From positions 32,211 to 96,210 of the forward strand of contig JAZKGE010000056.1 of NCBI GenBank assembly GCA_040386075.1: DNA of 64,000 bases, read 5' to 3'. This DNA comes from UBA4416 sp040386075 (GTDB lineage: Bacteria; Bacteroidota; Bacteroidia; B-17B0; Aurantibacillaceae). A program made the position numbers and the translations under genes. How positions within the stretch are numbered: position 1 is the stretch's first letter; each line of letters opens with the position of its first letter. The notes under the pieces are model-generated. The model saw nothing but the letters and a program-made list of their open reading frames with translations. It ran no database searches and was not told where the DNA came from. Of this stretch, positions 27,358-36,255 are shown piece by piece.

Positions 27358-28585
27358 CTTTCAGTTGCTTTCGGATTTCCTTTAACATGATTTTTGCATC
27401 TTTATCTCCTAATTTATCAGACTGTTGGAAATCTGCATAAGCACTATTCAAATCATTTAATTCGATTTTGGTGAGGCCTCTATTGTAAAAATAACCGGCA
27501 TCGTTCGGGTTAAGTTCTATGGCTTTCGTGTAATCATGTATGGCGTGTTGGTAATTTTTGATACACTCGTACGAATAAGCTCTGTTAAAAAAATAGTCTG
27601 CATCTTTCGAATTAAGTTCTATAGCTTTTGTATAATCGTCTAAAGCGTTTTGGTGATCATTGGTATACTGTTTTGATAGCCCACGGTTATAAAAAAAATC
27701 TCCATCAGTAGGGTTAAGCTTAATTGCCTGATCATAATCAGAAATAGCGTCAAAATATGTTTTTAACTCGTGATTTAAAATGCCTCTGGCGCAAAAATAA
27801 CTGTCGTTTGTTGAATCCAGCCTGATAGCTTCGGTGTAATCCGCTAATGCTCCCGAAAGGTCTTTGGTATTATATCTGGAAATTGCGCGGTTATAATAGT
27901 ATTCTGCATCGTCGGGAACAAATTTAATGGCGTTTGTAAAATCTTCCATCGCGCTTTTGTAATCTTTGATCTGATTTTTTGTAAGACCTCTGTTATAATA
28001 ATATTGGTCATCCCGAGGCTGTAATTGAATGGCTTTTGTGAAATCACTTAAAGCACTTTTATACATATTTAATTTATAGCTGATCATACCTCTATCGCTA
28101 AGGTAATCAGCATTTGTAGGAGCTATCCGAATACATGTGTTAAGGTCGGAATAGGCTTCTTTATAGTATTCTAACTCATACCTGGCACGTCCCCGGCTTC
28201 GGTAATACTCCGGGTTATTTTTTTCAAGTGTAATGGCATGTTCAAAATCCATTAACGACATACCAAAGGCTTTTTTTCTGAATTCGCATTTACCTCTTCC
28301 TGCAAAACAGGCCGCATCTTTAGGGTTGATCGCAATTGCTTTCTCAAAATCATTAATGGCACTATCGTACTGTTTAGTTTCAAGTTTAGCCAAGCCTCTT
28401 TTACAAAAATAGTCAGCATTTAATGAATCCAGTTTTATCGCTCGTGAGTACGCTTCGATAGATCCATCGTAATCTTCAGAACAATAGCTTTCATAGCCTT
28501 TTTGAAAATAGTATTCAGCAGATTGTTGACCAAAACAACAAGTGGTCATAATAAACAATGAAAATAATACCGAGAGTTTGTTCAT
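27344..28585 (-). CDS. Tetratricopeptide-repeat protein
   Basis: 413 residues: a signal peptide (cleavage near CCFGQ) and then about eleven consecutive TPR units of 34 residues (YFCKRGLAKLETKQYDSAI, YYNRGLTKNQIKDYKSAM, YFYNRGLSKQYTNDHQNAL and similar). TPR arrays bind other proteins; this one is exported to the periplasm. It begins 1 bp after the stop of the upstream permease gene, so it is the last gene of the peptide-transporter operon and may assist that transporter or a linked envelope process. The partner is unknown. Confidence 0.85.
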   Translation of the reverse strand: MNKLSVLFSLFIMTTCCFGQQSAEYYFQKGYESYCSEDYDGSIEAYSRAIKLDSLNADYFCKRGLAKLETKQYDSAINDFEKAIAINPKDAACFAGRGKCEFRKKAFGMSLMDFEHAITLEKNNPEYYRSRGRARYELEYYKEAYSDLNTCIRIAPTNADYLSDRGMISYKLNMYKSALSDFTKAIQLQPRDDQYYYNRGLTKNQIKDYKSAMEDFTNAIKFVPDDAEYYYNRAISRYNTKDLSGALADYTEAIRLDSTNDSYFCARGILNHELKTYFDAISDYDQAIKLNPTDGDFFYNRGLSKQYTNDHQNALDDYTKAIELNSKDADYFFNRAYSYECIKNYQHAIHDYTKAIELNPNDAGYFYNRGLTKIELNDLNSAYADFQQSDKLGDKDAKIMLKEIRKQLKAIAQ

Positions 28586-28586
28586 A

Positions 28587-29870
28587 TTACTTATTTATTT
28601 TTGACAGCTCTGTTGCTATTCGGTTATAAATAAAGATCAATACAAATACACAAAGTCCCGGAAAAACAACCAGCCACCAGGCCGAGAAATGATCCCTCGC
28701 CTCATTCAGTAAACTTCCCCAGCTTACGGTATTGGATGGAATACCTACACCAATAAAAGACAAAGAGGCTTCTATTAAAACGGCTCCTGCCATCCCGAAA
28801 ATAATTTGCACTAACAGAATAGGAAATACATTAGGCAAAATTTGTTTGAGTATGATCCCGCGATCACTCATGCCAATGGCTTTGGATGAAGTGACATAAT
28901 CAAATTGTTTGGTCTTCAAATATTCGGCACGGGTTAAACGTGCAACAGTTGTCCAGCTTAAAAAGCCGATGATCACTATCAGTAAACTATAAGATGGTTT
29001 GGCGAGTGCAGAAATAGCAATGATCAATAATAAAGCAGGAATAGAATTCAATACCTCTATCACTCTTGAAACAATAGTATCTACAGGGAAATTAAATTTA
29101 TGGGAAGTGTTTAATTTACGATCGATATATAATCCGCAATGCCATAAATAGGTTAAGGTTAAATAAAATACAGAACCGCTAAATAAGAGCCGGATAAATA
29201 AAACTAATCCTCCTGTCTGAAATGAGGCAGAGAGTTGTTCAGCTTTGATGACAAAGACATAAAAGTAACTACAAAATATTCCTATCATCAAAAACAACAA
29301 TTGTATATACCCAATTTTGATCATGTTGTTCTCAAAATAACCGGCACAGGCTCCTAAGAAAATGCCGATCAGAGAAGCTATCAACATGCTAAAGATGCCA
29401 ACGCTTAACGAAATGCGTGTGCCGTGAATGATCCCCGATAATACATCGTTACCGTTTTGGGTGGTTCCCAGCCAATGCCTGAATTGTAATGGCATAGCAA
29501 TGTTTTCGGTATTCAAACTAAATGTTTGTTGATCAAAAGGGCTTACTCTTGGTGCATTAGCGGCATCAATAGTGTTAGGCGAGTAAGCACAGGGAGCAAA
29601 TAATTTAAATTCAGCATTCAGTAATTTCCAATCATTACCCATATTATAATTAAGGGTTTCGTTTCCCGAAATGATCTGTTGGTGTTTCAACGAAAAAGCC
29701 GGGAATAACCAGTTACCTTTGTATTTAAATACCAATGGCCTGTCGTTGGCTAAAACGGGAGCCAATGCAGCCACCAAAACAAACACGAAAAATATACGTA
29801 CACATATTTTCAATGCCCTGTTTTTCTTCAGAAGCACTTTAAAGGATATGTATGTATGTTTTATGTTCAT
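28587..29870 (-). CDS. Peptide ABC transporter permease (OppC/DppC type)
   Basis: 427 residues. An inner-membrane permease of the BPD_transp_1 family. The C-terminal half has five to six helices and the EAA loop (KQFDYVTSSKAIGMSDRGIILKQ, partial) ending FIGVGIPSNTVSWGSLL. The N-terminal half carries a long periplasmic insert (about residues 40-125: NWLFPAFSLKHQQI to QHWLGTTQNGNDVL) that matches dipeptide permeases of this phylum. The ATG at 29870 is chosen; an in-frame TTG at 29903 lies within repeat family A, where the extra residues would be encoded by the repeat. Operon with 29908-31077 and 31081-32811. Confidence 0.88.
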   Translation of the reverse strand: MNIKHTYISFKVLLKKNRALKICVRIFFVFVLVAALAPVLANDRPLVFKYKGNWLFPAFSLKHQQIISGNETLNYNMGNDWKLLNAEFKLFAPCAYSPNTIDAANAPRVSPFDQQTFSLNTENIAMPLQFRHWLGTTQNGNDVLSGIIHGTRISLSVGIFSMLIASLIGIFLGACAGYFENNMIKIGYIQLLFLMIGIFCSYFYVFVIKAEQLSASFQTGGLVLFIRLLFSGSVFYLTLTYLWHCGLYIDRKLNTSHKFNFPVDTIVSRVIEVLNSIPALLLIIAISALAKPSYSLLIVIIGFLSWTTVARLTRAEYLKTKQFDYVTSSKAIGMSDRGIILKQILPNVFPILLVQIIFGMAGAVLIEASLSFIGVGIPSNTVSWGSLLNEARDHFSAWWLVVFPGLCVFVLIFIYNRIATELSKINK

Positions 29871-29876
29871 GCTTTT

Positions 29877-29902
29877 GGTTCTCGACTTCGCTCGAACTGA
29901 CA
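29877..29902. repeat. Dispersed repeat family A, intra-operon copy
   Basis: GGTTCTCGACTTCGCTCGAA followed by CTGACA fills most of the 37-bp spacer between the two permease genes, 6 bp before the ATG of the second one. Its stem could affect translation coupling. Confidence 0.8.
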
Positions 29903-29907
29903 AAATT

Positions 29908-31077
29908 TTATTGTGTTCTTATCCTCGGATCAACCCAGGCATATAACATATCAGCTAACAAATAACTAAAAATAGTAAGTATAGATGATAAGGTAATAAC
30001 TGCGATAACTATGGGATAATCCTGCGATACAATGGCCTTAACGGTTTCCAAACCCATGCCTGGTATGGAGAAAATACTTTCGATAATGACTGAACCTCCA
30101 ATAATTGCAGGAAAGACGGAAGAAAAAACAGTGATCAATGGAAGTGCGCTGTTTTTTAGCGCATGTTTCCATAATACTTTTTTATCGGGCAAACCTTTTG
30201 CCTTAGCTGTTTTAATATAATCAAGCCGCAGCTGTTCGTTAATGGATGTAGCAGTTAAGCGTGAAATGAAGGCGAGCGAAGAATACGTATAACAGATCAG
30301 TGGCAGGATCATATATGGAACAGAATCTATGAACTTCGAAAGTAATGATGCATTGTCACTATATCCTTCAATAGGTTTAATACCCGATGGAGGAAAGATA
30401 GAAAGCACATCGGGATTAGCAAACAACATGAGCAGTAAAACACCCACAAAAAAAGAGGGTAATGAATACAAAACGAATAAGGTTAATTGTGTGAATTTAG
30501 TGAATTTGCTTTCCGGCTTTTCAGCCATGCGCATTCCAATAGGAATGCTAATAGCATAAGCCAGTAAAATAGATACGACAGAAAAAAATACTGACCAGAT
30601 CAGTTTGTCTTTCAAAATAGAAATAACGGGTTCTTTCTTCATATAAGAGATTCCAAAGTCGCCACGAATAATGCCTTTTGAATTGGGACCTCCAAACAAC
30701 CATTGATGGTATTGGTTTTGAAAACCATACCATACTATTTTTGGAATGTAGTTTTTGTAACTACCATTGAGGGCAATTTTAGTTTTAATTTCCTTTAATT
30801 TTTTTTCATCATACACCTTATACAAGGTATCAGGTTCTGATAATTTTGTAATGGAGAAATAAAACAAAGGAAGATCCAATCCCAGTTTTTTTCGCCAGAA
30901 TGTTCTTTGAATTTCCAGATCCCCACTGGTTTTTATACTTCCACTGGAACTATTAGAAGAAACAAGGATATTAACCGGATCGCCGGGCGCATTGGCCAGT
31001 AAAATAAAACCGATGGCCGTTACTGCAAAAAGAGTAGGGATGAACCACAGTGTTCTTTTTATTGCATAACGCCACAT
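29908..31077 (-). CDS. Peptide ABC transporter permease (OppB/DppB type)
   Basis: 389 residues. It begins MWRYAIKRTLWFIPTLFAVTAIGF, the first helix typical of DppB. The EAA loop (LRLDYIKTAKAKGLPDKKVLWKHAL, partial) and SIPGMGLETVKAIVSQDYP are present. A long periplasmic segment, about residues 40-150, follows the first helix, longer than in enteric OppB. It lies 3 bp downstream of the binding-protein gene. Together with the second permease it forms the membrane channel; the two ATPase subunits are not in this window. Confidence 0.9.
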   Translation of the reverse strand: MWRYAIKRTLWFIPTLFAVTAIGFILLANAPGDPVNILVSSNSSSGSIKTSGDLEIQRTFWRKKLGLDLPLFYFSITKLSEPDTLYKVYDEKKLKEIKTKIALNGSYKNYIPKIVWYGFQNQYHQWLFGGPNSKGIIRGDFGISYMKKEPVISILKDKLIWSVFFSVVSILLAYAISIPIGMRMAEKPESKFTKFTQLTLFVLYSLPSFFVGVLLLMLFANPDVLSIFPPSGIKPIEGYSDNASLLSKFIDSVPYMILPLICYTYSSLAFISRLTATSINEQLRLDYIKTAKAKGLPDKKVLWKHALKNSALPLITVFSSVFPAIIGGSVIIESIFSIPGMGLETVKAIVSQDYPIVIAVITLSSILTIFSYLLADMLYAWVDPRIRTQ

Positions 31078-31080
31078 GTA

Positions 31081-32811
31081 TTAGTCTTTTAGTTTTAAGG
31101 TATTGAGCAGTACGCCGGGATACTCGGTATATAATTCCAGATTATCCCATTTTTTGCTGGCTATGATGCGACGCGTTTGTGTAAATAAAAAAATGTATGG
31201 TTGTTCATCGTATACCATTTTCTGAAAACGTTTGGATAAAGCAATTCTTTTTGTTTCATCCACACTGGTATTAATGCTATCGATCAGCGCATCAGACTGT
31301 GGTGTACCAAATCCAGTAAAGTTCAATCCATTATTGGTCCAGGAAGAGGAGTGCCATAATTGCGTATAGTCTTCGGGAGGCGCACTACTTTGCCAGGCAC
31401 CAATACTCATATCAAATCCGTGACCGGTTACAGCACTAAAAAAGCCATTATAATCCTGAGGATTTAACATTGCGTAGATGTTTGCTTTAGCCATGCTTTC
31501 TGCTAATTGTTTTGCTAAGTCTTCCCAAACTTTTGAACCTGAAATAAAATTAATAGCACATTCAAATTTTACTTTTTTACCATCTATCATTTTGTCCAAA
31601 ACCTGATCGTTATCGGAATCAGCCCAGCCAGCTTGCTTTAGCAGCTCTTTGGCTTTTTCTACATTATACTCTATTTGTTTTAAGTCTGTATTAAAATCAA
31701 TTTTATTAGGCGAAATAGGGCCGATCATACGTTTGTTATGATTTTCGTAAAGCGTTTTATTGATCTGCTCGTAAGGTGTAAGCAGGGCCATTGCTTTTCT
31801 GACCAAAAGATCATTGAATAGTTTTTGATGTTTTTGCCCGTCAGGTTTCATATTCATGGCCACGTAGGTATAGTTATAGGTGTCGGCCAGTTTAAGTTCA
31901 TGATCTTTTTTAAAGTTCTCATCTTTGGATAGTTCTGTGAATGACGCATAGTCGATCATTCCCGAAATGTCGATCAATCCGTTCTTTAACTCCAAAACAG
32001 CTGAGGCATTGTTACTATTCAATTTCAAAATGATCTTATCGGGGTTTGCCTGGCAATACCAGTTCTCCTGACAACCTTCTGTCCAATGATCTTTTTTCTT
32101 TTCAAGGGTGATGCTTACGCCTTTATCCCATTTAGTTATCTTATAAGGACCCGCACCACTTAAAAAATTAGGATCGGTATAATATTTCGGACTATTAAAT
32201 TCATCGGCCCATTGTTTAACATCGGTTTTTAGTTTTAAGAAAACGGAATCTGTTAGCTCTTCGGCCGTGTATTTTGCAAGTGTTTTTTGTTTATCATAAA
32301 ATCCTTCCTGAATGATCGGGAAATCGGTCCAGAACCAGGTATTCAGGATGTAAGGGCGTTTCATCACTATTGTGAATTTTTGTTTATTGGTTGCATCCAC
32401 AACAATATCTTTGATGTTATCCCAATAGGGTTTAAAACTAGGGTTATTTGTATACAGGCACTTACTAGCTTTAGTAGTAAATATAAGATCTGCAGCAGTA
32501 ATGGGTGTTTTATCGTCCCATGTCATATTATCCTTTATCTCGTAAGTATAACTCAATCCGTCGGGCGATACAACAGGCAGGTCTTTAGCCAGGCATGGCA
32601 ATAAATTGCCGGTTTTATAATCCACTCTTAAAAGACTGAGATTGGTATAAAGGTTAATTTCTGCTCTCACCGCCGATGCACCATTGGTTGGGTGCATATC
32701 ATCGGGTTCACTTAATAAATGTACAACGAGTGTGTTATTTTTTGTCTGTTTACAACTAAACTGAAAACAGCAAATTAGGACCAAAAGGCTTGTATAGCAT
32801 AAAAACTTCAT
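31081..32811 (-). CDS. Peptide-binding lipoprotein, solute-binding family 5
   Basis: 576 residues. The lipoprotein signal peptide ends in FSCK (Cys20). Family 5 (OppA/DppA-like) features: HLLSEPDDMHPTNG at the start, YEIKDNMTWDDKTPITAADLIF, FLSGAGPYKITKWDKGVSI, ELLKQAGWADSDNDQVLDK (partial) and FGTPQSDALIDSIN near the end. It should capture oligopeptides in the periplasm and hand them to the two permeases downstream. The operon order is binding protein, OppB-like, OppC-like, TPR protein. The substrate cannot be read from sequence. Confidence 0.92.
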   Translation of the reverse strand: MKFLCYTSLLVLICCFQFSCKQTKNNTLVVHLLSEPDDMHPTNGASAVRAEINLYTNLSLLRVDYKTGNLLPCLAKDLPVVSPDGLSYTYEIKDNMTWDDKTPITAADLIFTTKASKCLYTNNPSFKPYWDNIKDIVVDATNKQKFTIVMKRPYILNTWFWTDFPIIQEGFYDKQKTLAKYTAEELTDSVFLKLKTDVKQWADEFNSPKYYTDPNFLSGAGPYKITKWDKGVSITLEKKKDHWTEGCQENWYCQANPDKIILKLNSNNASAVLELKNGLIDISGMIDYASFTELSKDENFKKDHELKLADTYNYTYVAMNMKPDGQKHQKLFNDLLVRKAMALLTPYEQINKTLYENHNKRMIGPISPNKIDFNTDLKQIEYNVEKAKELLKQAGWADSDNDQVLDKMIDGKKVKFECAINFISGSKVWEDLAKQLAESMAKANIYAMLNPQDYNGFFSAVTGHGFDMSIGAWQSSAPPEDYTQLWHSSSWTNNGLNFTGFGTPQSDALIDSINTSVDETKRIALSKRFQKMVYDEQPYIFLFTQTRRIIASKKWDNLELYTEYPGVLLNTLKLKD

Positions 32812-32890
32812 GGAACTAAATGTACAAAAACCTTTTATAAAACAAAAAGAGGTTTTCCCGTTTTCTATGCCCTATTCGCCAAATGCATTT

Positions 32891-33454
32891 CTACCAGTTG
32901 TCTTGCAACGCGTTTAATTCAAAATAACCTAAACGAATCTCATCTGCACGTGTGTCGGGGTTATTTAATTTTTCAATGTTCAGATAATATTCTCCCGGTG
33001 TTAACAGATCCTTTATATTAATAATATCATCCACCTCATATTTATTATCAATGTGCGATTCGGCCCCCGTAAATCCAAAGGTTTTATAAAAGTCAACACT
33101 TTTTGCTTTTTCCGCAGCTTCTGTAACATTCGACGCTACGATCAGCATTTTGTAATGTAGTTCATCAAAATTACCTTTTTGATAGCCTCCCAGGTTAATG
33201 AAATAAAGATTTAGATGTGGCGTTACCTTGGCGGGATGGTTACTTAAACTTATGGTGTAGCCGTCAACGATATTTACGTTCCTCCACGCATCAATATGAA
33301 GATTACTTTTTCCCTTTGGCCAAAACGTTTTTAATTGCGGTACCAACGATTTCAAAGAAGGTGCGATTCCGAAAAAAATATCGTGTTGCTCAGTAAGCCT
33401 ATCCTTTGGCCTGCAGCCTAAAAGTACCATATAGAGTTTTTGTGTGACGGGCAT
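32891..33454 (-). CDS. DUF1543 protein
   Basis: 187 residues, cytoplasmic. The N-terminal KLYMVLLGCRPKDRLTEQHD and FFGIAPSLKSLVPQL are the DUF1543 pattern; a second half (LYFINLGGYQKGNFDELHY) repeats the fold. The family has no known function. The gene stands alone between the peptide-transporter operon and a divergent SiaC-like gene. Confidence 0.8.
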   Translation of the reverse strand: MPVTQKLYMVLLGCRPKDRLTEQHDIFFGIAPSLKSLVPQLKTFWPKGKSNLHIDAWRNVNIVDGYTISLSNHPAKVTPHLNLYFINLGGYQKGNFDELHYKMLIVASNVTEAAEKAKSVDFYKTFGFTGAESHIDNKYEVDDIINIKDLLTPGEYYLNIEKLNNPDTRADEIRLGYFELNALQDNW

Positions 33455-33598
33455 GTTGATATAAATATACTATTATCCAGCAACAATGGATACTTCAATT
33501 TTGTTTCATGTGAGCAGGTATCATGTTTAATTTAACTACTTTTTAACATTAAGATTTGTTAACAGTCTTTTTGCCAAAAAAAATATCATATTTGTTCT

Positions 33599-33985
33599 AT
33601 GAAAGCATATAATATTTCAGGAACACGCAAAACACCAAGTATTATATTTGATCCAAATATCGGTTTGTTGGATATCAAAGGGCGTTCGACACCTGAAGAC
33701 GCGCTTATGTTTTATAGCCCACTTTTCGATTCTTTAGCCATTTACGCCACTAACTTTAAACCTATCACAACGGTTAATGTATATGTAGAATATTTATTAA
33801 CCAGCTCAGCAAAATGCATACTTGAAGTTTTTAAAATGCTGGATGTTATAAATAAAAGAGGCAGCGCCGTAACTATCAATTGGTATTACGAGGAAGAAGA
33901 CGATGATATGTTAGAGACCGGCAAAGACTTTCAAAGAATAATTAATGTGCCATTTAAAATGATAATGGTGAGGCAAATAAGTTAA
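33599..33985 (+). CDS. DUF1987 / SiaC-family regulatory phosphoprotein
   Basis: 128 residues. PSIIFDPNIGLLDIKGRSTPEDA, in part, and the end DFQRIINVPFKMI match DUF1987. In Pseudomonas the family member SiaC is phosphorylated by SiaB and dephosphorylated by SiaA, and in its active form stimulates a diguanylate cyclase. No SiaA/SiaB-like gene lies nearby, so the partners, if any, are elsewhere. A near-consensus box (CATATTTG) lies 5 bp before the ATG. Confidence 0.8.
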   Translation: MKAYNISGTRKTPSIIFDPNIGLLDIKGRSTPEDALMFYSPLFDSLAIYATNFKPITTVNVYVEYLLTSSAKCILEVFKMLDVINKRGSAVTINWYYEEEDDDMLETGKDFQRIINVPFKMIMVRQIS

Positions 33986-34113
33986 GATTTAAATTATGTG
34001 AGGAAATTAAAAACCCTGATGCATTTGATGTATAGGCTTTTAATTTGCATAGCAGAGAAAGCATTAATTTCCTTTTGCTTATGAAAGTAGAACTTTCAAC
34101 GTATCTCGAAATT

Positions 34114-34146
34114 AAAAAAGGTTCAAATGTAAGTTTGAACCTTTTT
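34114..34146. terminator. Bidirectional terminator hairpin
   Basis: AAAAAAGGTTCAAA and TTTGAACCTTTTT form a stem with a short loop. It lies downstream of the SiaC-like gene and, on the minus strand, at the end of the tRNA-like tail repeats. Confidence 0.75.
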
Positions 34147-34150
34147 GCTA

Positions 34151-34358
34151 TTTATTTGCGGAGATTGAGGGATTAACTCATTTTGTTCGTTGATCGCTTA
34201 ACTCCCCGGAGTCACAATGTAAAAGCCATCTGCTGCGGATTTGGTTTTTTATTTTCCTTCATGTTTTTTAAAGCCAGCTTTTGGGATTAACTCCGTTGAT
34301 CCCCTAACTCCGAGAGTCACAATGTAAAAAGTTATCCCACTGCGCGGGATACTTTTTT
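34151..34358 (-). repeat. Two diverged copies of a tRNA-Ser tail plus terminator unit
   Basis: Unit A (34151-34250) and unit B (34283-34358) share GGGATTAACTC, GTTGATC, CTAACTCC and the 16-mer GAGTCACAATGTAAAA, and each ends in its own hairpin followed by T6 (34221-34250 and 34326-34357). The start of unit A, TTTGCGGAGATTGAGGGATT, resembles the real tRNA-Ser 3' end at 34440-34460 (CTGCGGAGAAGGAGGGATT). The two units therefore look like decayed duplicates of the end of the tRNA gene and its terminator. They lack the rest of the tRNA. Confidence 0.5.
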
Positions 34359-34359
34359 A

Positions 34360-34402
34360 TTTCCCGAACATCTTTGAAAGCAAGCTTTCAGATGTTCCGG
34401 AA
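34360..34402. repeat. Perfectible inverted repeat between tail unit B and the tRNA terminator
   Basis: GAACATCT...GAAAGC and GCTTTC...GATGTTC pair around AA with two small bulges. There is no T run directly after the stem. Role unknown. Confidence 0.45.
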
Positions 34403-34405
34403 AAT

Positions 34406-34431
34406 AAAAAAGCGCCCAAAGGGCGCTTTTT
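34406..34431 (-). terminator. tRNA-Ser terminator
   Basis: AAAAAGCGCCC and GGGCGCTTTTT pair around AAA, 12 bp past the tRNA 3' end on the minus strand. Confidence 0.85.
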
Positions 34432-34442
34432 ACATTTATCTG

Positions 34443-34529
34443 CGGAGAAGGAGGGATTCGAACCCTCGGTACAGTTTCCCGTACGCATGTTTAGCAAACA
34501 TGTCCTTTCGGCCACTCAGGCACCTCTCC
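34443..34529 (-). tRNA. tRNA-Ser (anticodon GCU)
   Basis: 87 nt on the minus strand. The acceptor stem is GGAGAGG with CTTCTCC, the discriminator is G, the T arm contains GGGTTCGAATCCC, and the anticodon loop is TTGCTAA (anticodon GCT). The long variable arm (GCGTACGGGAAACTGTAC) is typical of serine tRNAs. It reads AGC/AGU codons. CCA is not encoded. Confidence 0.95.
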
Positions 34530-34602
34530 GTTCAATTATTTAAAATTGAGATTGTAAATGTAGTTATTTTTTTTAAATATGGAAAACTTCATTAAAAAAA
34601 AT

Positions 34603-34625
34603 AAAGCCCTGCATTGCAGGGCTTT
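34603..34625 (-). terminator. hsp20 terminator
   Basis: AAAGCCCTGCA and TGCAGGGCTTT form an 11-bp perfect stem 7 bp after the Hsp20 stop; on the minus strand it is followed by ATTTTTTTTAA. Confidence 0.85.
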
Positions 34626-34631
34626 ATAACA

Positions 34632-35087
34632 TTAATCGATTTGAATTTGCTTAACGTTCTTTATTTTTGTTTTTTCATTCTTGGGAAGTTCGATCTTTAA
34701 GATCCCGTTCTCATATTTCGCATCTATTTTATCTTCATCCACAAGATCCGTCAGGTTAAAGCTTCTCGAAAATGATCCGTAATTGAACTCTTTACGAACG
34801 TAATGTTTGCCTTCTGTGGCATTTTCGGTTTCATTTTTGCCCGAAATGGTTAATACACCTTCGTCAACAGAAATAGTAAAATCCTTTTTCTCAAAACCGG
34901 GTGCCGATAGCTCAATAACATAGGTATTCTCTTTCTCACTAATATTTACCGTAGGCACAAAACCTGCATATTCTTTGGTAAAAAGATCGTTGTGAAAGAA
35001 TGAACCAAAAAAATGTTCTGCCGAAGGCATTAACTGGTGTTTTTTTTCTCTGCCCATTGAAGGGTCAATCCATTTGATAAGTGTCAT
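34632..35087 (-). CDS. Small heat shock protein, Hsp20/alpha-crystallin family
   Basis: 151 residues. An ATP-independent holdase chaperone. The alpha-crystallin domain spans about residues 45-140 (VNISEKENTYVIELSAPGF, FTISVDEGVLTISG, RSFNLTDLVDEDKIDAKYENGIL in part) and ends with the I-x-I-like tail KNVKQIQID. A real Shine-Dalgarno sequence, AAAGGAGA, lies 8 bp before the ATG, unusual in this window where most genes have none, and suggests strong translation. The A/T-rich upstream region contains TATATCCTTTG, one base longer than the normal -7 box. Confidence 0.92.
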   Translation of the reverse strand: MTLIKWIDPSMGREKKHQLMPSAEHFFGSFFHNDLFTKEYAGFVPTVNISEKENTYVIELSAPGFEKKDFTISVDEGVLTISGKNETENATEGKHYVRKEFNYGSFSRSFNLTDLVDEDKIDAKYENGILKIELPKNEKTKIKNVKQIQID

Positions 35088-35286
35088 GTTTTCTCCTTTT
35101 TTTAATGGTTAATATTATTTTTTGTTACAAAAAACCATTTGACAAAGGATATACCACCACTTTTTTTCTGTCTTTTTTTCTTATTCCAGGAATTTTTTTC
35201 AGAGTTGATATGACAAAGTTTCTTTTACTGGTATAATATTAAGAGTGTATTAGGTGTAAATTGAGTATTATTGCACAAAGGCCTTT

Positions 35287-35676
35287 ATGGAAAAGAAAAT
35301 TAAATTGGAAGAATTACACAGAAAAATGATCGAAGAAGTTCAGGATTATGCGATTATTTTATTGGATGTTGATGGTAATATTATGTCGTGGAATAAAGGT
35401 GTGGAGAAGATCAAAGGATATAAAAGTGATGAGATCATCGGCCAAAATTTTAATATATTTTATATGCCCTCCGACCGCCAGCATAAACTACCGGATTCAT
35501 TGATCGAGCTGGCAAAAAAAGAGGGGAGAGCCAAACATGTTGGTCGCAGGGTGAGGAAAGACGGAACAACCTTTTGGGGAAGTATCTTAATTACGGCTTT
35601 GCATGATGATGAGGGAGAAGTGATCGGGTTTACAAAATTAACCCGAGAGTTAAGAGACAACGAAACTGATTTTTAA
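35287..35676 (+). CDS. Single-domain PAS protein
   Basis: 129 residues made of one PAS domain: QDYAIILLDVDGNIMSWNKG, IKGYKSDEIIGQNFNIFY, GRRVRKDGTTFWGSILITAL, GFTKLTRELRD. PAS domains bind small ligands, haem or flavin, or mediate contacts in signalling. No kinase, cyclase or DNA-binding domain is attached, so it must act with a partner protein. It stands alone among stress genes. Confidence 0.88.
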   Translation: MEKKIKLEELHRKMIEEVQDYAIILLDVDGNIMSWNKGVEKIKGYKSDEIIGQNFNIFYMPSDRQHKLPDSLIELAKKEGRAKHVGRRVRKDGTTFWGSILITALHDDEGEVIGFTKLTRELRDNETDF

Positions 35677-35823
35677 TAAGTTTATTTCTGTTTATTACAT
35701 TTTAATTTGTACTTTAGTTACGCTCTTTAAAAACCCGGTGGTTTTAATAAACTGACTAAACACATTTTCTTGAAATTGTCCGGGTTTTTCAAGAGACAAT
35801 TCCAAAAGATCTTCAACGACTTT

Positions 35824-36219
35824 TTAAAATAATTCCGTCGAAGATTCTCTCATCTTCATTGCTAAAATAATTATTCCCCAGATCCCAAATACATACTCTA
35901 CTACGCCCAGTATGTATGTGATTTTAGAAACATTTCCATAATACAATGCGGCCGCCGGCCTCACGATCATTAAGCCCGCATAAATACAAACACAAAATAA
36001 CAGGCCTGCCATTCTTAGTTTAGGAAAATAAGCCGTCAGTGCTAAAAATACGCCAAAGCCCATTTCGAGCCCGGTATACACACTTAGGTATTCGGTTTTA
36101 CCGCTGTTGTTTAAAAAGCCAATACCAATCGATTCTGCCGTACTATTGGTTTTAAATAAACACCATAAAGAAAATCCTATATAAGAAATTGCGTTTACTA
36201 TTAAATAGATCAATACCAT
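35824..36219 (-). CDS. DUF4345-like small membrane protein
   Basis: 131 residues with four predicted membrane helices (IYLIVNAISYIGFSLWCLF, EMGFGVFLALTAYF, MAGLLFCVCIYAGLMIV, ITYILGVVEYVFGIWGIIIL). The length and the helix pattern with VYTGLEMGFGVFL fit DUF4345. Function unknown. Confidence 0.6.
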   Translation of the reverse strand: MVLIYLIVNAISYIGFSLWCLFKTNSTAESIGIGFLNNSGKTEYLSVYTGLEMGFGVFLALTAYFPKLRMAGLLFCVCIYAGLMIVRPAAALYYGNVSKITYILGVVEYVFGIWGIIILAMKMRESSTELF

Positions 36220-36255
36220 AATTATTGTTTTTAGATAGTGTGTTTAATTTACATG

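Noticed and set aside
29871..29903. Upstream start for the second permease at TTG 29903
   Set aside because: The extra residues are encoded by dispersed repeat family A; the ATG at 29870 begins a normal protein.
34151..34358. Additional tRNA genes
   Set aside because: Only tail-like fragments are present; there is no anticodon arm or 5' acceptor strand.
34374..34595. 73-codon reading frame over the tRNA region
   Set aside because: Antisense to tRNA-Ser and its terminator.
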